64,000 nucleotides of DNA from NCBI GenBank assembly GCA_014526335.1, contig JACTAT010000144.1, forward strand, positions 20,357-84,356, read 5' to 3'. The first letter of the stretch is position 1. The number at the start of each line of letters is the position of its first letter. Shown here one piece after another: positions 46,301-61,300 of this stretch. Under the pieces are notes generated by a model, which saw only the letters and a list, made by a program, of their open reading frames with translations, made no database searches and had not been told where the DNA came from. Made by a program: the position numbers and the translations under genes. Origin of the DNA: Chrysaora quinquecirrha. Its lineage: Eukaryota; Cnidaria; Scyphozoa; Semaeostomeae; Pelagiidae.

Positions 46301-49300
46301 AGTGAATCTATTGGGTGGGCCGAAAAAGTAGCCACCCAAATTAAAAAATTAATATAAAATATTTCCTGTGGCGAAAGTCTTACCAAACTTTAACCAGGTA
46401 GCCTTTAACCTAATAAGCATCTCTTGTAGAAAAATTAAAGTCATAACAGTTTTTTTCTGAGAGCAATGAAACTCGAGACTATGTAGTCAGAAATATGGGT
46501 GTAACGAAACTAGAAAGGTTACTGCATCAGCAGTATCCTACTAAACGTGAGCTCAAAGAAACTAATCAACAAAGAAAATTATTATGACTTACACGCTTTT
46601 TTTTTATAAGGAACCTACCTCAAGGCCTAGTTCTTAAAGTTCCTTATTTTTGGACCTCTTTTGAGGCAATTGTAGTTCAAAAAGTTCCTTAATAGTTCCT
46701 TAATTTTAATAGTTCCTTAGTGGTCTTAACAATAAAAGAGAGACACTTGCATGTGAGAAAAGCTCGAGACTACTCAAGGAAACATTTGATACATGCTTAA
46801 CGTACAATTTATGTGATTTTCGACTGCAAATGAATGGAACCGGCTTTCTAATTCTTGATTATTTGCAGTGATAAAACTATTCAACAATGAAAAGTTCTTT
46901 AGTTATTTTCTCTCTAGTAGTATAGGTTCTTTAAATTTTCGGGCCTTCTACATGTAGGTTCCTTATAAAGTGGTTCCTTATAAAAAAAAAGCGTGTATCA
47001 TGACTTCGTTGTGATTGCGAAGAGACCAGTGGCCAGAAGATTGCCCTGACTAAAATCTTTTGGACAACTCGGGCTGGCTATCATAAATTACGAAGGGCTG
47101 GTCCATTCGTCTGTAAGTAACATTCGACATGTTCAGTCTTTGCGTAACGCGACTGACGTGGAGTTCTTGAATCCGTTTTAGCATATACAACCTTGCAGTT
47201 TATCTATAGAAGGTGTTATTTCCCCATACAGGGCAAAGACCGTGCTATTCCTAGTTACAATTTGGATGTCGAAGACCTGGATTCATTTGCTTACATGTGA
47301 GTAATAACTAACGTCTGCATCATTTTTATTTGCTTGCGTTGTACTTTGTCGTAAAGGGATGGAAGGGATGTTTTCAGAGAGGGGTATCCTATGAGAATGA
47401 ACGCTTGTTGATACTGACCAGTTATTAAAGAAATCGTTTTATTACAGAATGGATCCGAATATCGACTACACGCAGTTTTTTTTCTAAGCAACTTCGCTCC
47501 GGCCTAGTTAAAAAAGATGCTTATTTTTGGACCTCTTATGGCCGTCTTTTAGTAGAAAAAGTTGCTTAGTAGTTGCTTAATTTCAACTGTATATTTCCCC
47601 CCGAGAATAGTTTAGAGGCTAGAAAAACAGCAAAATCTAACATTGCACATAGATTGACTGGAATCATTTCTGCCTGCTGATATTATTACTCCTGTTACCA
47701 TATACAGACTTTATATGGAAAGTTAAACGAAAAGCCTCCAATGTAATGCTTCACATAATGAGCAACATTACATTCACATGCTAGTTTTGTCGGCAAGTGA
47801 ATGCAAATAGCTTCGTGATATAAATTATCAAATATTTATGTTGCTTAGGTTCTTTTCCTGTGGTACTATACGTTGCTTAAAATTTTAGGCCTTCTACATC
47901 TTGGTTGCTTATAAGTTGTTGCTTATAAAAAAACTGCGTGTAACTAAGTTGACTGAGCCTGGTAAACTATTTGAAACAAGACTGTTTAACCCTAATTGTA
48001 GTTGGGTGTTTTCAACAGACTGTACGGGGGAGGGATATTCCGCCCTCCTAGATGTCTCAGAAACGATATCTATGGAAATAAATAAGGTTATGAAAACCGT
48101 GCGTCAAGGGTCACTAGTTAAAGAAGGTTCGTTCGGATTACAAACCCACCTTTCTTGTCTAGCTTTTCTAGCCTCTGGGCATGTTATACCGATGATGTAA
48201 TCGTATGTTGAAATTCTTAGAATCTAATTTGGTGAGCTCCTCAATTTTTTTAAGAACATCAGGATAAGGTTATGTAATCAAGTAACAAAAGCTTTGATCA
48301 TTCCCCCGCTTTCCCTTGACTATAAAAATCTCGGGAGCGCATTGATCAGCCTCTTGCGATCAGTGGTTTTTGTCAGTGGTACAGCTGGTTAAGAGATCAT
48401 ATTGATCAGCCAAGAAGGTTTGTTGTTTGCTTTACGCGCTGTTTTTTTCTATAAGCAACCGCTTATAAGCAACCAAGATGTAGAAGGCCTAAAAGTTTAA
48501 GCAACGTATACCACGCTAGCGAATCTATAATCACTACTGTGGTGGATAATCACTACTGTGGTGGTGCTATTTGCATACTGTGGTGGTAGTTTCTGCGTAC
48601 TGTGGTGGATAATCACTACTTGTGGTTGGCTATTATGCTTGCGGTGGTGGCAGTTTTGGAGTACTGTGGTGGATAATCACTACTGTGGTGGTACTATTTG
48701 CGTACTGTGGTGGAAGTTTTTGCGTACTGTGGTGGATAATCACTACTTGTGGTGGTTATAATGCTTTATGTGGTGTTACTCATCAAGTGAAGCATTTCAT
48801 TGAGGGGTTTCCATTTAACTTTCATGCAAAGTCAACAGGGAGAAATGATTCCAGTCATTTTCTGTGCAATGTTTGATTTTGCTGTTTTTCTAGCCTCTAT
48901 ACCATTGTTAGGGCAAAAAGATACAGTTAAAATTAAGCAACTATTGAGCAACTTTTGCTGCTAAAATGTGGCCATAAAAGGTCCAAAAATAAGCAACTTT
49001 TTGAACTAGGGCCGAGCGAAGATGCTTATAAAAAGACTTCGTGTATTTTAGGATATTGCTTGCCTATGTATATCTTTTTGTACATTTATTACTTTATATA
49101 CATTTGTTTGTCCAAGGGTCTCTAAATCTAAAGATCAATATTCACTTCAAGTCGCAAATTAAAGCATTGCTAGACCACATCACATCCGTTCAGGCCAGAG
49201 AATACTGTACTATGTATTACTATTAGTCACTACTATGTATTAATGTTATGTGTATATTATTATATGTATTAATAAGCAACTGGACTTTTGTCCAGCCGTC

Positions 49301-52300
49301 AAAGTTGCTTAAAATTTTAGACATTTCAGCCCTCAAAGTTGCTTAACATTTTTTGTACCTACAACCAGCCCGACTTCGCGGGTCAAAATCGTCAACCGTT
49401 AAGTCTACAACACGACTTTTGGGAGACAGTAAGTGGAAAAACGTTACCTAACGAACTTAATGCAGAACAAAAGAACAAACAATTTCCTAACAACAAGAAA
49501 GCGTATAAGCTTGGTTGTTTGACTTCATAGTTGTTTACAGTAATTCAATTGAACCCTCAAGTTGCGTAATGTTAAGGTCACTTCAGCCCTAGTTTCTTAT
49601 TGAGCGTTTTCTTATTAAAAAAAATATGTATTTGCAAACCAGATGAGCAAAAGAACACGCTTCAATCAGCTATACACCCAACTCGCAACTTCCGACTTCG
49701 AACTCTCATACATATTAAATTCCCAGTTGATCTCGTAACTCGCATATTAGATGCGACTCGCACCTCGCACAATAAGTTCAACTCGCAACATGTTTAAAAT
49801 GGGTTTCCGGGTAAGGGCTTTACGCTGGTGAACTTTGCTTGCGCGTATCTCAAATAGCTTCGGTAAGATGACAAAAAAGTTTGACCCAAATATCAGCCTG
49901 GTGTTTCTTATAAAGGGCGAAAAATACCCGTATTTTTTTTTTATAAGAAATCCTTTATAAGAAACCCAGACTCTCGAATTGCCATAAATTTAAGAAACGT
50001 CAGTATACGTATAGGAAACTTTTCACTTGAGACAGCGAAAAATTTCATTTTATTTCCCATGTTTCGTCTGCAATAAAGCATTTCTGTGACAAGCAGACAA
50101 ACAGGAAGCCCCATATGCATTCAAATATCATCGATAAATGGGTTTGAAACATCATTCAAATAGAATAACTATGTTGCAAATATGGATATTCAAGAAACTC
50201 TTAAAAAACTTTCAGTACTCGAAATTTGACAATTTTAAGAAACTTTCAGTACTGGATCAATTTTTCAGTTTCTTATAAAAAAATACGTGTACTCCTAGTA
50301 AAAGTAGAGTCACTCCGATCTGACATAGTGGCCCTGAACGACTGTAAAAAGATTGATGGGAAATCGCAGACTTGGTCTTTCTTGAGAAATTTGTCGCGCA
50401 GAAGTGATCTTTACTTTTTTTGACTTTGTTCACATTATTTTATTTGCTTTGTTTTCTTACAGGCCTGCACCTCAAGGAACTACTGTAAAATGTAGAATCA
50501 CTAGAGATAAGAAAGGAGTTGACAGAAATCTCTTTCCAACTTACTTTTTGCATATGGAAAAGGATGATGGCAAAAAGGTATTTTTCAAATGCATATTGTC
50601 ACTCTCTATTTCCACGGATTGTCTTGTATCCCTTTCCATATCTTATCCAAAGCTTGTCTGTGCTTAAGTTCTTCGCATTTTTCTCTTCAAAGCTGAAAGA
50701 TACTGCATGCTCTTTTATAAGGAACCACTTTATAAGGTACCTACATGTAGAAGGCCCGAATATTTAAAGAACTTATACTACTAAAGAGAAAATCATTCGG
50801 GAACTTTTCGATGTTGAATACTTTTATCACTGCAAATAATCAAGAACTAGAAAGCCGATTCCATTCATTTGCAGTCGAATATCACATAAATTGTACGTTA
50901 AGCATGTATCAAATGTTTCCTTGAGTAGTCTCGAGCTTTGCTCACATCTAAGTGTCCCTGTATGGTTGTCATGAAACTGAGCATGCGGTTAAAATTAAGG
51001 AACTATTAAGGAATTTTGGAGCTACAATCATCTCAAAAGAAGCCCAAAATTAGGAAACTTTAAGAACTAGGCCTTGAGCTAGGTTCTTTATAAAAAAGTG
51101 TGTATTTATGATTTCCTGAGAAGTCTAAAATCTTGGACAAAATATGTTGAAATGGCCTAAATAGTTTAGCTTTTATCTATGGATTTCCTCTTCTCCCCCG
51201 TTATAATGTTGTTTCGAACAAAAGTTTTTTTGCTAGTTTTTATCAGGATTAAGACGCAACAACATCTTCTGTCAAAGTTCTTCGTGTAGTCACGGTTTTT
51301 GTCTTGAAAGTTATTTTTCGTGTTTCTTGGTTGCAAACTTCGTAATCAATGATAATCTTCTTTTTAGATATTTTTGTTGGCTGGACGAAAGCGAAAGAAG
51401 AGCAAAACCTCAAACTATCTTATATCAACTGACCCTACTGATATGTCACGTGGTGGAGACAGTTTTACTGGGAAATTAAGGTAGCCATAGTCAATTGGAT
51501 ATCGGTATTTTTGTGAGAGAGACTTAAGACGTTTTTCTCTTGTGAATGCCCTTGTGTATGGTACTAGCTGAAGGAATTTCATTCAGGACGAAGGAGTTCA
51601 TTACACACAGATTAAAAACCCAACATTTCATGAGATACACGCTTTTTTTATAAGGAACCACTTTATAAGGAACCTACATGTAGAAGGCCCAAAAATTTAA
51701 AGAACTTATACTACTTAAGAGAAAATCATTAAGGAACTTTTGAATGTTGAATACTTTTATCACTGCAAATAATCAAGAATTAGAAAGCCGTTTGCATTCA
51801 TTTGCAGTCGCAAATCACTTAAATTGTACGTTAAGCATGTATCCAATGTTTCTTTGAGTAGTCTCAAGCTTTGCTCACACGCAAATGTCTCTCTTTTATT
51901 GTTAAGTTCACTGTATGTGCAGTTAAAATTAAGGAACTATTAAGGAACTTTTGGAACTACAATTGCCTCAAAAGAGGCCAAAAAATAAGGAACTTTAAGA
52001 ACTAGGCCTTGAGGTAGGTTCCTTATAGAAAAAAGCGTAAAAAGGAAGCAAACAGAGAAATAGACAAGAATATTGCATTTTCACACATACCTAGTACCAC
52101 CCCAGACATTTATTGAAAAATATAGATATCTTGGTAACCAAGGAATTATGAACAGATTAAGAACATTTCAGGCTCAAAAACGACAAAAGTTAAGAACAGC
52201 CAGCCTCGATTAAAATTTCCTGGTTCTTTTAAAAACAAAGTGTAGTTGTAACTGCTAACTTATGACAACATGTCATCATGTCGGAGCTGATAGAATCTAG

Positions 52301-55300
52301 TTGATCAGGGTGGCGATAGCATTCAGGTCAACCAGTCACTATTAGACTTATTGCTTGAGTCGTTAGTTTCCGCACCTCCACCACACCAACACCCTGCTAC
52401 AACTACCAGTTTGAGCGATCTCATTTTAGTGTTGGCCTTGGTCTCATGAGCGATAATAGGGGACTCAGGTAATAAGTCTAAGTCACTATGGCATACGGAC
52501 TGAGTCACTTGATGTACATTTGATCACTCCCACACCAACAAAATTGTGCCTTCCATACAGGTTTACATCATGTGATACTTAGAGTGGTTATTATTGACTC
52601 TTGTCAAGCAACTGACGCCAGCTTGTTGCCGGAGCACTTATGTCGACTGTGACTGTTAGGATCAGTTAGCTACTAATCGCAGAAGTAGAACATTGCCCCC
52701 TTTCTGGAGCTGTGTGCAAACTAGTTGCTGTCATCTTGGAGCTGCTTGCTAGAGTGCTCATGTTGACTAGTTAGTTGCGACAGGTCAGTTCCAAATAAAG
52801 TGTCGATCAGCAGTTGGCATCTATAGTTCTGACTGTGCACAATGTCGACATATGCGTGGCTATAATTATTCACCGTCGGCATACGCCATGCTATGAATAT
52901 TTTTCTTTTGATTTTCCAAGCTCAAACATCGCTGGAGAAGCTAGAATAGATGTTTCCGCAAAAGATGGCGGCCGTTTCTGCCAATCCTTGTTTTTCGTTA
53001 GGTTTTCCAAGGAATTATGGGAATAATTTCCTTAGTTACGAATTCAACGTCTGCAGCTATGTGAAATACGTAACTGAGGAAATTTTTCCCAGAATTCCTT
53101 TCGAAAATCCTTAATGAAAACAATAGGCAAAAACGGCCGCCATCTATTGCAGAACCCTTTATTGTTTCCGTCTATGAAGTAGATTTTGGCCAGTTGTTAA
53201 ATGTTAATATTTTTAACTTTTTAAGTGTTGCTTTTTGCGTTTTTCAATCCACCACATCTCGTTGTTGTATCCCGCCATTGCGTGTCGTACAAAATCCGGG
53301 GTTTAGTCATGAGAAGGCATGTCTATACTGCTGCTGTGTTGGGCATATTTCTAAGCTAGCAACACGAAACTAATCCAATCCTTTTCTCGTTCCAGAATCA
53401 ATACTTTTTCTAATATTTTGTCTTTCAACTGCTGATTTGCCAAAATGTCTGTTATTTTTATTGTAGAGCAAACTATGTTGGTACAAAATTTACCTGTTTT
53501 GATAATGGATCAAATCCGAAAAAGGGAGGAATAATGATGGATGGATCAAACATCAGGGAAGAACTCTGTGCTGTACTTTACGTAAGTGTTGCTAACTGTT
53601 CGTAAATATTATACCTTGCAATGTAATACAGTTGACATTCGCTATCTCGAACATTCAAATTCTCGAACGATTTTCAATTTTCCCTCGTTTTGGTATAAGG
53701 GTTTGTATAGAAAAATCATCCGCTATCTCGAACCCCGTTATCTCGAACATTCGCTGTCTCGAACCATTTTCGATTTCCCGTGGAGGAAAACCTGCTCTTT
53801 ATCTCGAACCGTGCCAAATATTTGCTGAACTGGATGAAGAGATAGGCTGAAAATATGTACAAGTTCGCTTAGCGGGAATGGCAGTAGCTAAGTGATATGC
53901 TGCCCATGTATACAATAGATGAAGCTCAGAAACGTCGATGGATTGCCAGTATGAGAGTCTTACCGTGCTGCTATCGAAAGAAACAGATTGATCAATGATG
54001 ATTTGTTCATAAAGAAATCGGTACAAAAGCTTGAAACAAAAGCAGGAAATTCCTTGCAGAAAGTAGCTGTTCTCTTTCAAAACTCCCTTCCCACCCAGAT
54101 GTGATGCCTGTAATATCAGCCTGTTTTTAGCGCACGGAGATGTGCTGCATCGCCATTATCTCAATTTCACCGATAGTAGGGATGAAAGTGGATGAGCTTT
54201 GACTTCTATGTAAAAAATACCTGACATGTTTGATGAAATTTGGGATCAGTAACCCTGCATGTTAATCGGGGTTCCTTTTCTGACTTAACAACTATAAATT
54301 TCTATATTTATATAGGGCATCCGTTATTTAGAACATTCGCTATCTCGAACAAATTCCAGTTTCCCTTGAGAGTTCGAGATAGCGGATGTCAACTGTATGT
54401 TCTTCCAAAAAGGACTTGTAGCCTATCTGCTCTCTTTAGAACCACAAGGAACAGTTCTGTTTTATCTTTGTAATTTTTGTCGTTTTCTGTAGGAAACAAA
54501 TGTACTTGGTTTCAAAGGCCCAAGAAAAATGTCTGTGATTATTCCAGGCATGGGACTAGATCACCAAAGGGTTCCTCTTCGACCAAGAAATGTGAGTGGT
54601 TTAAAGTGCTTATGCAGCCAAATTTGCAATTTTTATGTTTTTGAGAAATTTCAGTCTTTCCTGATCACTTTGGTGGTACTTTAACTTCTTTCTGATAAAT
54701 ACAAGTGATTTTATTACAGTTGGAAAATTGATCCTTCTTGCGAAAACTGCCGTTTGGCTCTGTCGTCATGTTGATAGCACGCGGTCTTTTACCATACAGA
54801 AAGTCAATGGAAAAGCGCTAGTGCGCATATTTAAAAAACGTACCACAAAGAAGATCTATGGCCTCTCCAGTAAAATGTTTGGATTCCTTATATTGTAATT
54901 CAAAAGGAATTGTCATAAATTCCATATACTGTACTCAGAATGAGTTTTGAAAACTTTGGAATGAAAAATGGGATTTTGATGTTTGATCTTGATCATTAGG
55001 TATGATAACAATCATAGAGACAACAATGTAATAACCACAGCTATTATCATGAATTCTAACAACACAATGACCAGTTATTCCACTGGACACATAAACTTTG
55101 CTCCTCATCCCATAGACTTCACTCCGTACTGCATATTTCGTGTCTCAAACCTAATGATATGTGAACCATAATGTAGAAGGACTATAGTATAAATTGTTTT
55201 GCTAGCGTGGTCACTAGACATAAAGGGAGCTACCTGTTTGTCCTTATCTGAATATGTGTCTTTGCATGCTCAAGTAAGTATTTAAAACGCTTTAACTCTT

Positions 55301-58300
55301 TAGGAGCATGAATCATTACTTGAAAGATATCGTACTGGAAATATGGAAAACCTAATAGAGCTACATAACAAAACACCAGTTTGGAATGATGGTGAGTATG
55401 AGACTTCTTATTATCCTGTATGTTAATGAATTGTTATTATCATATAGTATCTTTTCCTTCTCTGATTTATTGGAATATAAAATGTACGGAGTAAATCTAC
55501 ACATGACTAGGCGGATACTAGAAGAAATCTATAATGCTGCGGCTACACGTGCAAGTTTTTGCTTGAGATGGTGGCAGATCATGTTCAAAAAAGGTTCTGC
55601 AACCTTAGGAAATACGCTTATATGCTTTTGCTTATCACCAGTAATGTCGCAGCGTGTAACCGGTGTTTCGAATTGGCAATGCAACAACGCAACACACTGC
55701 ATTGTTTTCGTGCCTTTTCCTGGAAATTTTCTAGTGCCCATTCTTGTTATCACGCAAGTTGATTGTCGCAGAACGTCTTGCGCAGCATTTTTGTCGCAGC
55801 GTGTAGCCACCTTGGGATTTTTCATGACGGGACATTCTAAAGTGGGACGTGTCACCATTTTAAGCAATTAGTTGCACGTGTTGGGCTTAACACTAAGGCC
55901 CAGGCCAAACGATCCGTTGCTTGCCAAGCAAAATTTTTTACCGTTTTGCCACGTCCAAATTCATTGCTCCTCCAACATTTATTGCTTGCGTCAAACAAAA
56001 CTGTTTTTGAGCGTTTTCAAAAACATCACGCCACAAATTTGCTTATTTTTGCTTGTAAGCAATGCTTGATCAACTGGCCACCTTTCCAGCATTGCTTGTC
56101 AAACATCTCTTTTGTTATTGTCAAACATCAACAGCACCGAGTAACTTTTCTTAACAACAATGTGCCCGTGATCGCCCATTAGCAATATCTTCGTTGTTCC
56201 GAAATGTTGGACAGCAATGTTTTATGACGTAGCCAAACGGTCAAACATTTGTTATAGAGGAAATTTCAAATGTTTTATGTTTGAACGTTTGGCCAGGGTC
56301 TAAAGAAGATTCAATAGCCAAAACATGAGTGGGAATTAGATGAGATTATATCACAGAGATATGAAAGACTTCAGCATTAAGCTCATTTCTTCAGTTCCGT
56401 CATATTGTGGTATATACCATTCATGGAAGATACATTTCTATGATCATCAAAACATTATTACAGAGTGAAACATAGCCGCGCTATCGCAATGTCCGAAGGA
56501 CAATAATCACCATCACAATCGTCATCGAATGGTTATCATCGTCAAAATTTTTATTGTTATCATTATCATCATCATCATCATCCTTGTCATCATCATCATA
56601 AGCATCATCATCATCACCATTGTCATCGTCATCATCAACATCATCAGCATAATCAACATCATTATCATCATCATCATCATGACCAACCAAACAATCATCA
56701 TTTTGCCATTCTTATCATTATCATCGAAATCGTCATCATCATCATCAATGTTATTATTATTATTATCATCATCATCATAATCATGGTTCATAACCGTTAC
56801 GGTATTAGCAACCTATAACTGAGTCACGTCTTAGTAAAATGTCTCAGAAAACATTTCCATGACGCAGTTGATAACTCTAATCTCTTTCGGGATTTCCCCA
56901 CTAAATATCTTGTTATAAAATAAGAAAATCGAGAATATTCTGAAAACGACTAAAATTTTGCAACCATATCCAGAACGCAACAGAAGATTCGAATCTAGTC
57001 GTATTACGCAAATGAGAACTTTCAGAATTTTCTGATTGGATAAAAAATCAAATTATCTACAGTAAATAAGAACTTCGACAACTTCTGCCAAATACTTGGC
57101 ACCATGAATCATCTGCGTGTTTACAAATTCCGTTGTCAAATAGTTGGTTTTCATGATGACCAATTACGGCGACTTCAAAGTTTACTTCCTCGTATTTGTG
57201 GTTTATCTATTGTTACATTTTGGCAGAAAAAGCGTCTGTGTGTCTATGGATGGATATATACATACATGTATACATACCTACATGCGTTCCACAAACACCC
57301 TCTCATTATGTCCTTCGGACATAAAAACCTGCAAACAAGAACCACAAAATAGCGATTAGGCCACAAAATCGACTACATGGCAACAGAAGACCTTTTGCCA
57401 CGACTTAATCCCCTTTGTATGCATGACACAGGAAATCGCTTGAGTGAACCTTCTAGTTAATTCCCTACACGCTTTTTTTATAAGGAACCTACCACAAGGC
57501 CTAGTTCTTAAAGTTCCTTATTTTTGGACCTTTTTTGAGGCAATCCTAGTTCAAAAAGTTCCTTAATAGTTCCTTAATTTTAACCGAGGGGCAAATCACT
57601 CCCTAAAAAGTGTACGTGATTTTTAATCAGGGGTTATTTTTGTGTGATTAATGTGATTAATTTGTGATTAATGTGATTTTTCGTGATTAATATGATTTTT
57701 TTATGATTAATCTTGAAAGTGTATGTGATTTTATTTTGATTATTTTATGATTTATTTGGTTATTTTTTTATTTATTTGATTATTTTGTGATTATTTGATA
57801 ATTTGTGATTATTTTGATTATTCGTGATTAATTTGATTTTTTGTGATTTATTTTGATTATTTGTGATTAATTTGATTTTTTGTGATTAATTTGATTGTTT
57901 TATGATAAATTTGATTATTTGTGATTAATTTGATTGTTTTTGCGATTAACCTGGAAAGTGTGCGTGATTTTGATTTGATTATTTTGTGATTAATTTGATT
58001 ATTTTGTGATTAATTTGATTAATTTGTGATTAATTTGATTATTTTGTGATTAATTTGATTATTTGTGATTAATTTGATTATTTTGTGATTAATTTGATTA
58101 ATTTGTGATTAATCTTGAAAGTGTACGTGATTTTAATCAGTGATTTGCCCCTCGATTTTAACTGCACATACAGTGGTCATAACAATAATAGAGAAACACT
58201 TGCATGGGAGCAAACCTCGGGACTACTCAAGGAAACATTTGATACATGCTTAACATACAATTTATGTGGTTTTCGACTGCAAATGAATGGAACCGGCTTT

Positions 58301-61300
58301 CTAATTCTTGATTATTTGCAGTGATAAAACTATTCAAGAATAAAAAGTTCTTTAGTTATTTTCTCTCTAGTAGTATAAGTTCTTTAAATTTTCGGGCCTT
58401 CTACATGTAGGTTCCTTATAAAAAAAAGCGTGTATTCTGTGTAAGAACCAAACATTGTGAGCCAGTCTCTCAGTGGTTCTAATTAAATATTAATGTTACG
58501 AGTAATACTTAGGCCAAAAGGTGGACAAGCATGATAAATGAAAGGAAGGTAAAAAGAAAAAGCACCTCATCAGACCTGCGGAATTCCAAGGAGTTCTTGC
58601 TTTGAAACAAGGCAAGACGGTACAAAGGAAAAGTTAGATTTTATTCTCATTGGCCCTGAAGAAGTCCTGTATGACGGGCGAAACGAAACATTGGCAACAA
58701 ATGTTAATTACACTTTTTTTAATAAGCAACTTGACTTTCGTCCAGCCCTCAAAGTTGCTTAAAATTTTAGACATTTCAGTCCTCAAAGTTGCTTAAACTT
58801 TGCTTAACAGTTTTTATCTACTAACCACCCCTGACTTCGCGGGTCAAAGTCGTCATCTGTTAGGCCTACAACATGACTTTTGGGAGACAGTAAGTGCAAA
58901 AACGTTAGCGAACGAACTTCAACATGCAAAACATAAGAACGAAGAACAATTTCCTAACACAAGAAAGAGAATAAGCTTGGTTGTTTGTTCTTAGTTGCTT
59001 GCAGTAATTCAATTGAGCCCTCAAGTTGCTTAATGGTAAGGTCAGTTCAGCCCTAGTTGCTTATTGAGCGGTTGCTTATTTAAAAAAAAGTGTATGCAAA
59101 GTTTTTTTTCTTTGGTGCCGCCTTGCCTTCTTTCTTTCCACAAATGATAATGAACATGCAGGAAGTAATTCCAGTAATCTCCTAGTGTTTTGAAGGGGAA
59201 AGCCCCCCTTTAAGATTAGCCTTGTTTAACGGCATCATTCGTTATAAACATGAGCTGAAAATTTGAATTAGAGTGAGACAATCTGTGTATGAGTGGTTTC
59301 TTATTGCATTTTCGTGTACGAGGTAAAACCATCGAATGTTTACTAAGTGTCAGTAATGTAATTGTGTAACTGATGAAGTAAAATGCTTAGTCTTTGCTAG
59401 TTATAGATTGCTAGTTAGAGATTGGAGGATATTAATATATGCCACTGAAGGGCGTGCTACCGACGCAAAACCGCAAATTGCGAGGTTAAGGGTCCAATCA
59501 CTTCATCTTGCTGTTTGCCACACATGAAGTAGATTGGCGAAAATAATTGGTTCTGCCTGTAGTACACGCAGTTTTTTTTATAAGCAACCGCTTATAAGCA
59601 ACCCAGATGTAGAAGGCCTAAAAATTTAAGCAACCTATAGTACTACAGGGGCAAAACCTAAGCAACATTTTAAATTTTAGATAATTTAAATCACTGCAAG
59701 CAATCGAGGATTGATCAACATAGAAGCTATTTCGATTCATTTTTCGTCAAAACTCGCATATCAAGAGTACTATACCTCATCGACATGATTTTCACGAAGT
59801 TTAGGGTCTTGTTTGAAGACGGAAGTGAGGACTACATTGTGTCAGAAGACATCAATGGTATAGACATCGTACTTCTTGACTAAACTGATGTAATTTATAG
59901 AATTTCTTTGATATATATTCGGTGTTTTTAGCGTTATGTTTTATAAAAATCCTAAAAAAGCTACAGCAGAACTCCAATTTCTAGCCTCTATGCTATTCTT
60001 AGGGCAAAAATATGCAGTTAAAATTAAGCAACTATTAAGCAACTTTTGCTACTAAAAAGTGGCAAAAAGAGGTCCAAAATAAGCTTTTAGAACTAGGCCC
60101 AAGCGAAGTTGCTTATAAAAAAAATTGCGTGTATGGTATGTGAAATGTTAAACAATGTCTTATTTTCTTGTGTTTCTCACCAGATACTCAGTCATACGTC
60201 CTTAATTTTCATGGAAGAGTCACGCAAGCATCGGTTAAAAACTTTCAAGTCATACATGAAAATGATCGTAAGTGCTTTTTTGCGCCCTTTGCCGTAATTT
60301 TTTCTTGTCTGTGGTATATTATACAAAGATAATCGATACTGGGTTCCTTTGTAGAGTTGTTGAGTTCCGATTTTGTCTGTATGTGATTGTGATCTACAGA
60401 GTTTTCAGTCGTCAGAGATGTTCCACCGTCTTGAGACAATTATAAATATGCTTCCAAGCTTTTATATATCAGTCAAAATTAAAGAACTGTGAAAACTCCC
60501 TAATCTGATTGGTTGCTGCAAATTTACCGGCATAATTTTCCTAGTTGTATCTACCACAACTTCCTCATGTTGGAAACCAGGCTGCGGGCTTTCTTGCATC
60601 AAAAGACACATTTGCAAATCAAGAAAATGGGAAGTTTCGGGGGGGGGGGTCTTTCGCGCTTCACAGCACGAACAGTATGTTTTATGGGAGTAAACTCCAG
60701 GAATTTGACTTTTTTAATGGGAACTCTGACAATATTTTTTTTCAAGACTCCCGAAATCACCTTGTAAAGCCTTCAACTGTGCGAAGATTATGGCAATTAT
60801 TTTTGTCCGTGATTAACATTCTTGAATCTCTTGTTAAAAGCATTTTCCAGGGATTAACTTTCGCGAATATTGAATATTGACTTTCTCGACCAAAAACGTG
60901 AAAAACGCGATAGGTTCTTCCCGCGAAAGTTTCTTCTCTCCTAGAATTTCACAAATGCTATCTCAGGCTTAATTCAGTCCTCGTACCAGAGGTCGGTAGT
61001 AGTACAATGTCTTAATCAATCAGTGATTTGTAATTTGCAAAAGGCGTATTAACAATGGGGGCACGGAGGTCGGTCGCCAAGATTGAGATATCGCCAAGAT
61101 CAGTTTTGCTTATGGCCTAAATATTACGACAAAATGTCATAAGATACCTTTCAGCTATGCTTACCATGTGTAAGCACGACGCCCTGATTTTCTTTGACCA
61201 CGCCCTTTTACCCGTCTGTAGTTGGACCTTTGACTACGTCACTGCATATCAGTAGTTGTATTTGTTGAAATATTACCAAATAACATCAAACTTTCTTTGC

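Noticed and set aside
48558..48876. Trp/Gly/Cys-rich frames
   Set aside because: Translations of the GGATAATCACTACTGTGGTG minisatellite inside MITE C3.
55386..55871. 161-codon frame next to a tubby exon, and a 112-codon frame opposite it
   Set aside because: Lies over a probable MITE with inverted ends; both strands are open, as expected for such repeats.
56481..56791. Poly-Asp, poly-Met and poly-Ile frames
   Set aside because: ATC/GAT microsatellite read in different frames.
60513..60880. Frames of 84-111 codons in tubby intron 12
   Set aside because: No motif, include a poly-G run, and lie in an intron between well-defined exons.
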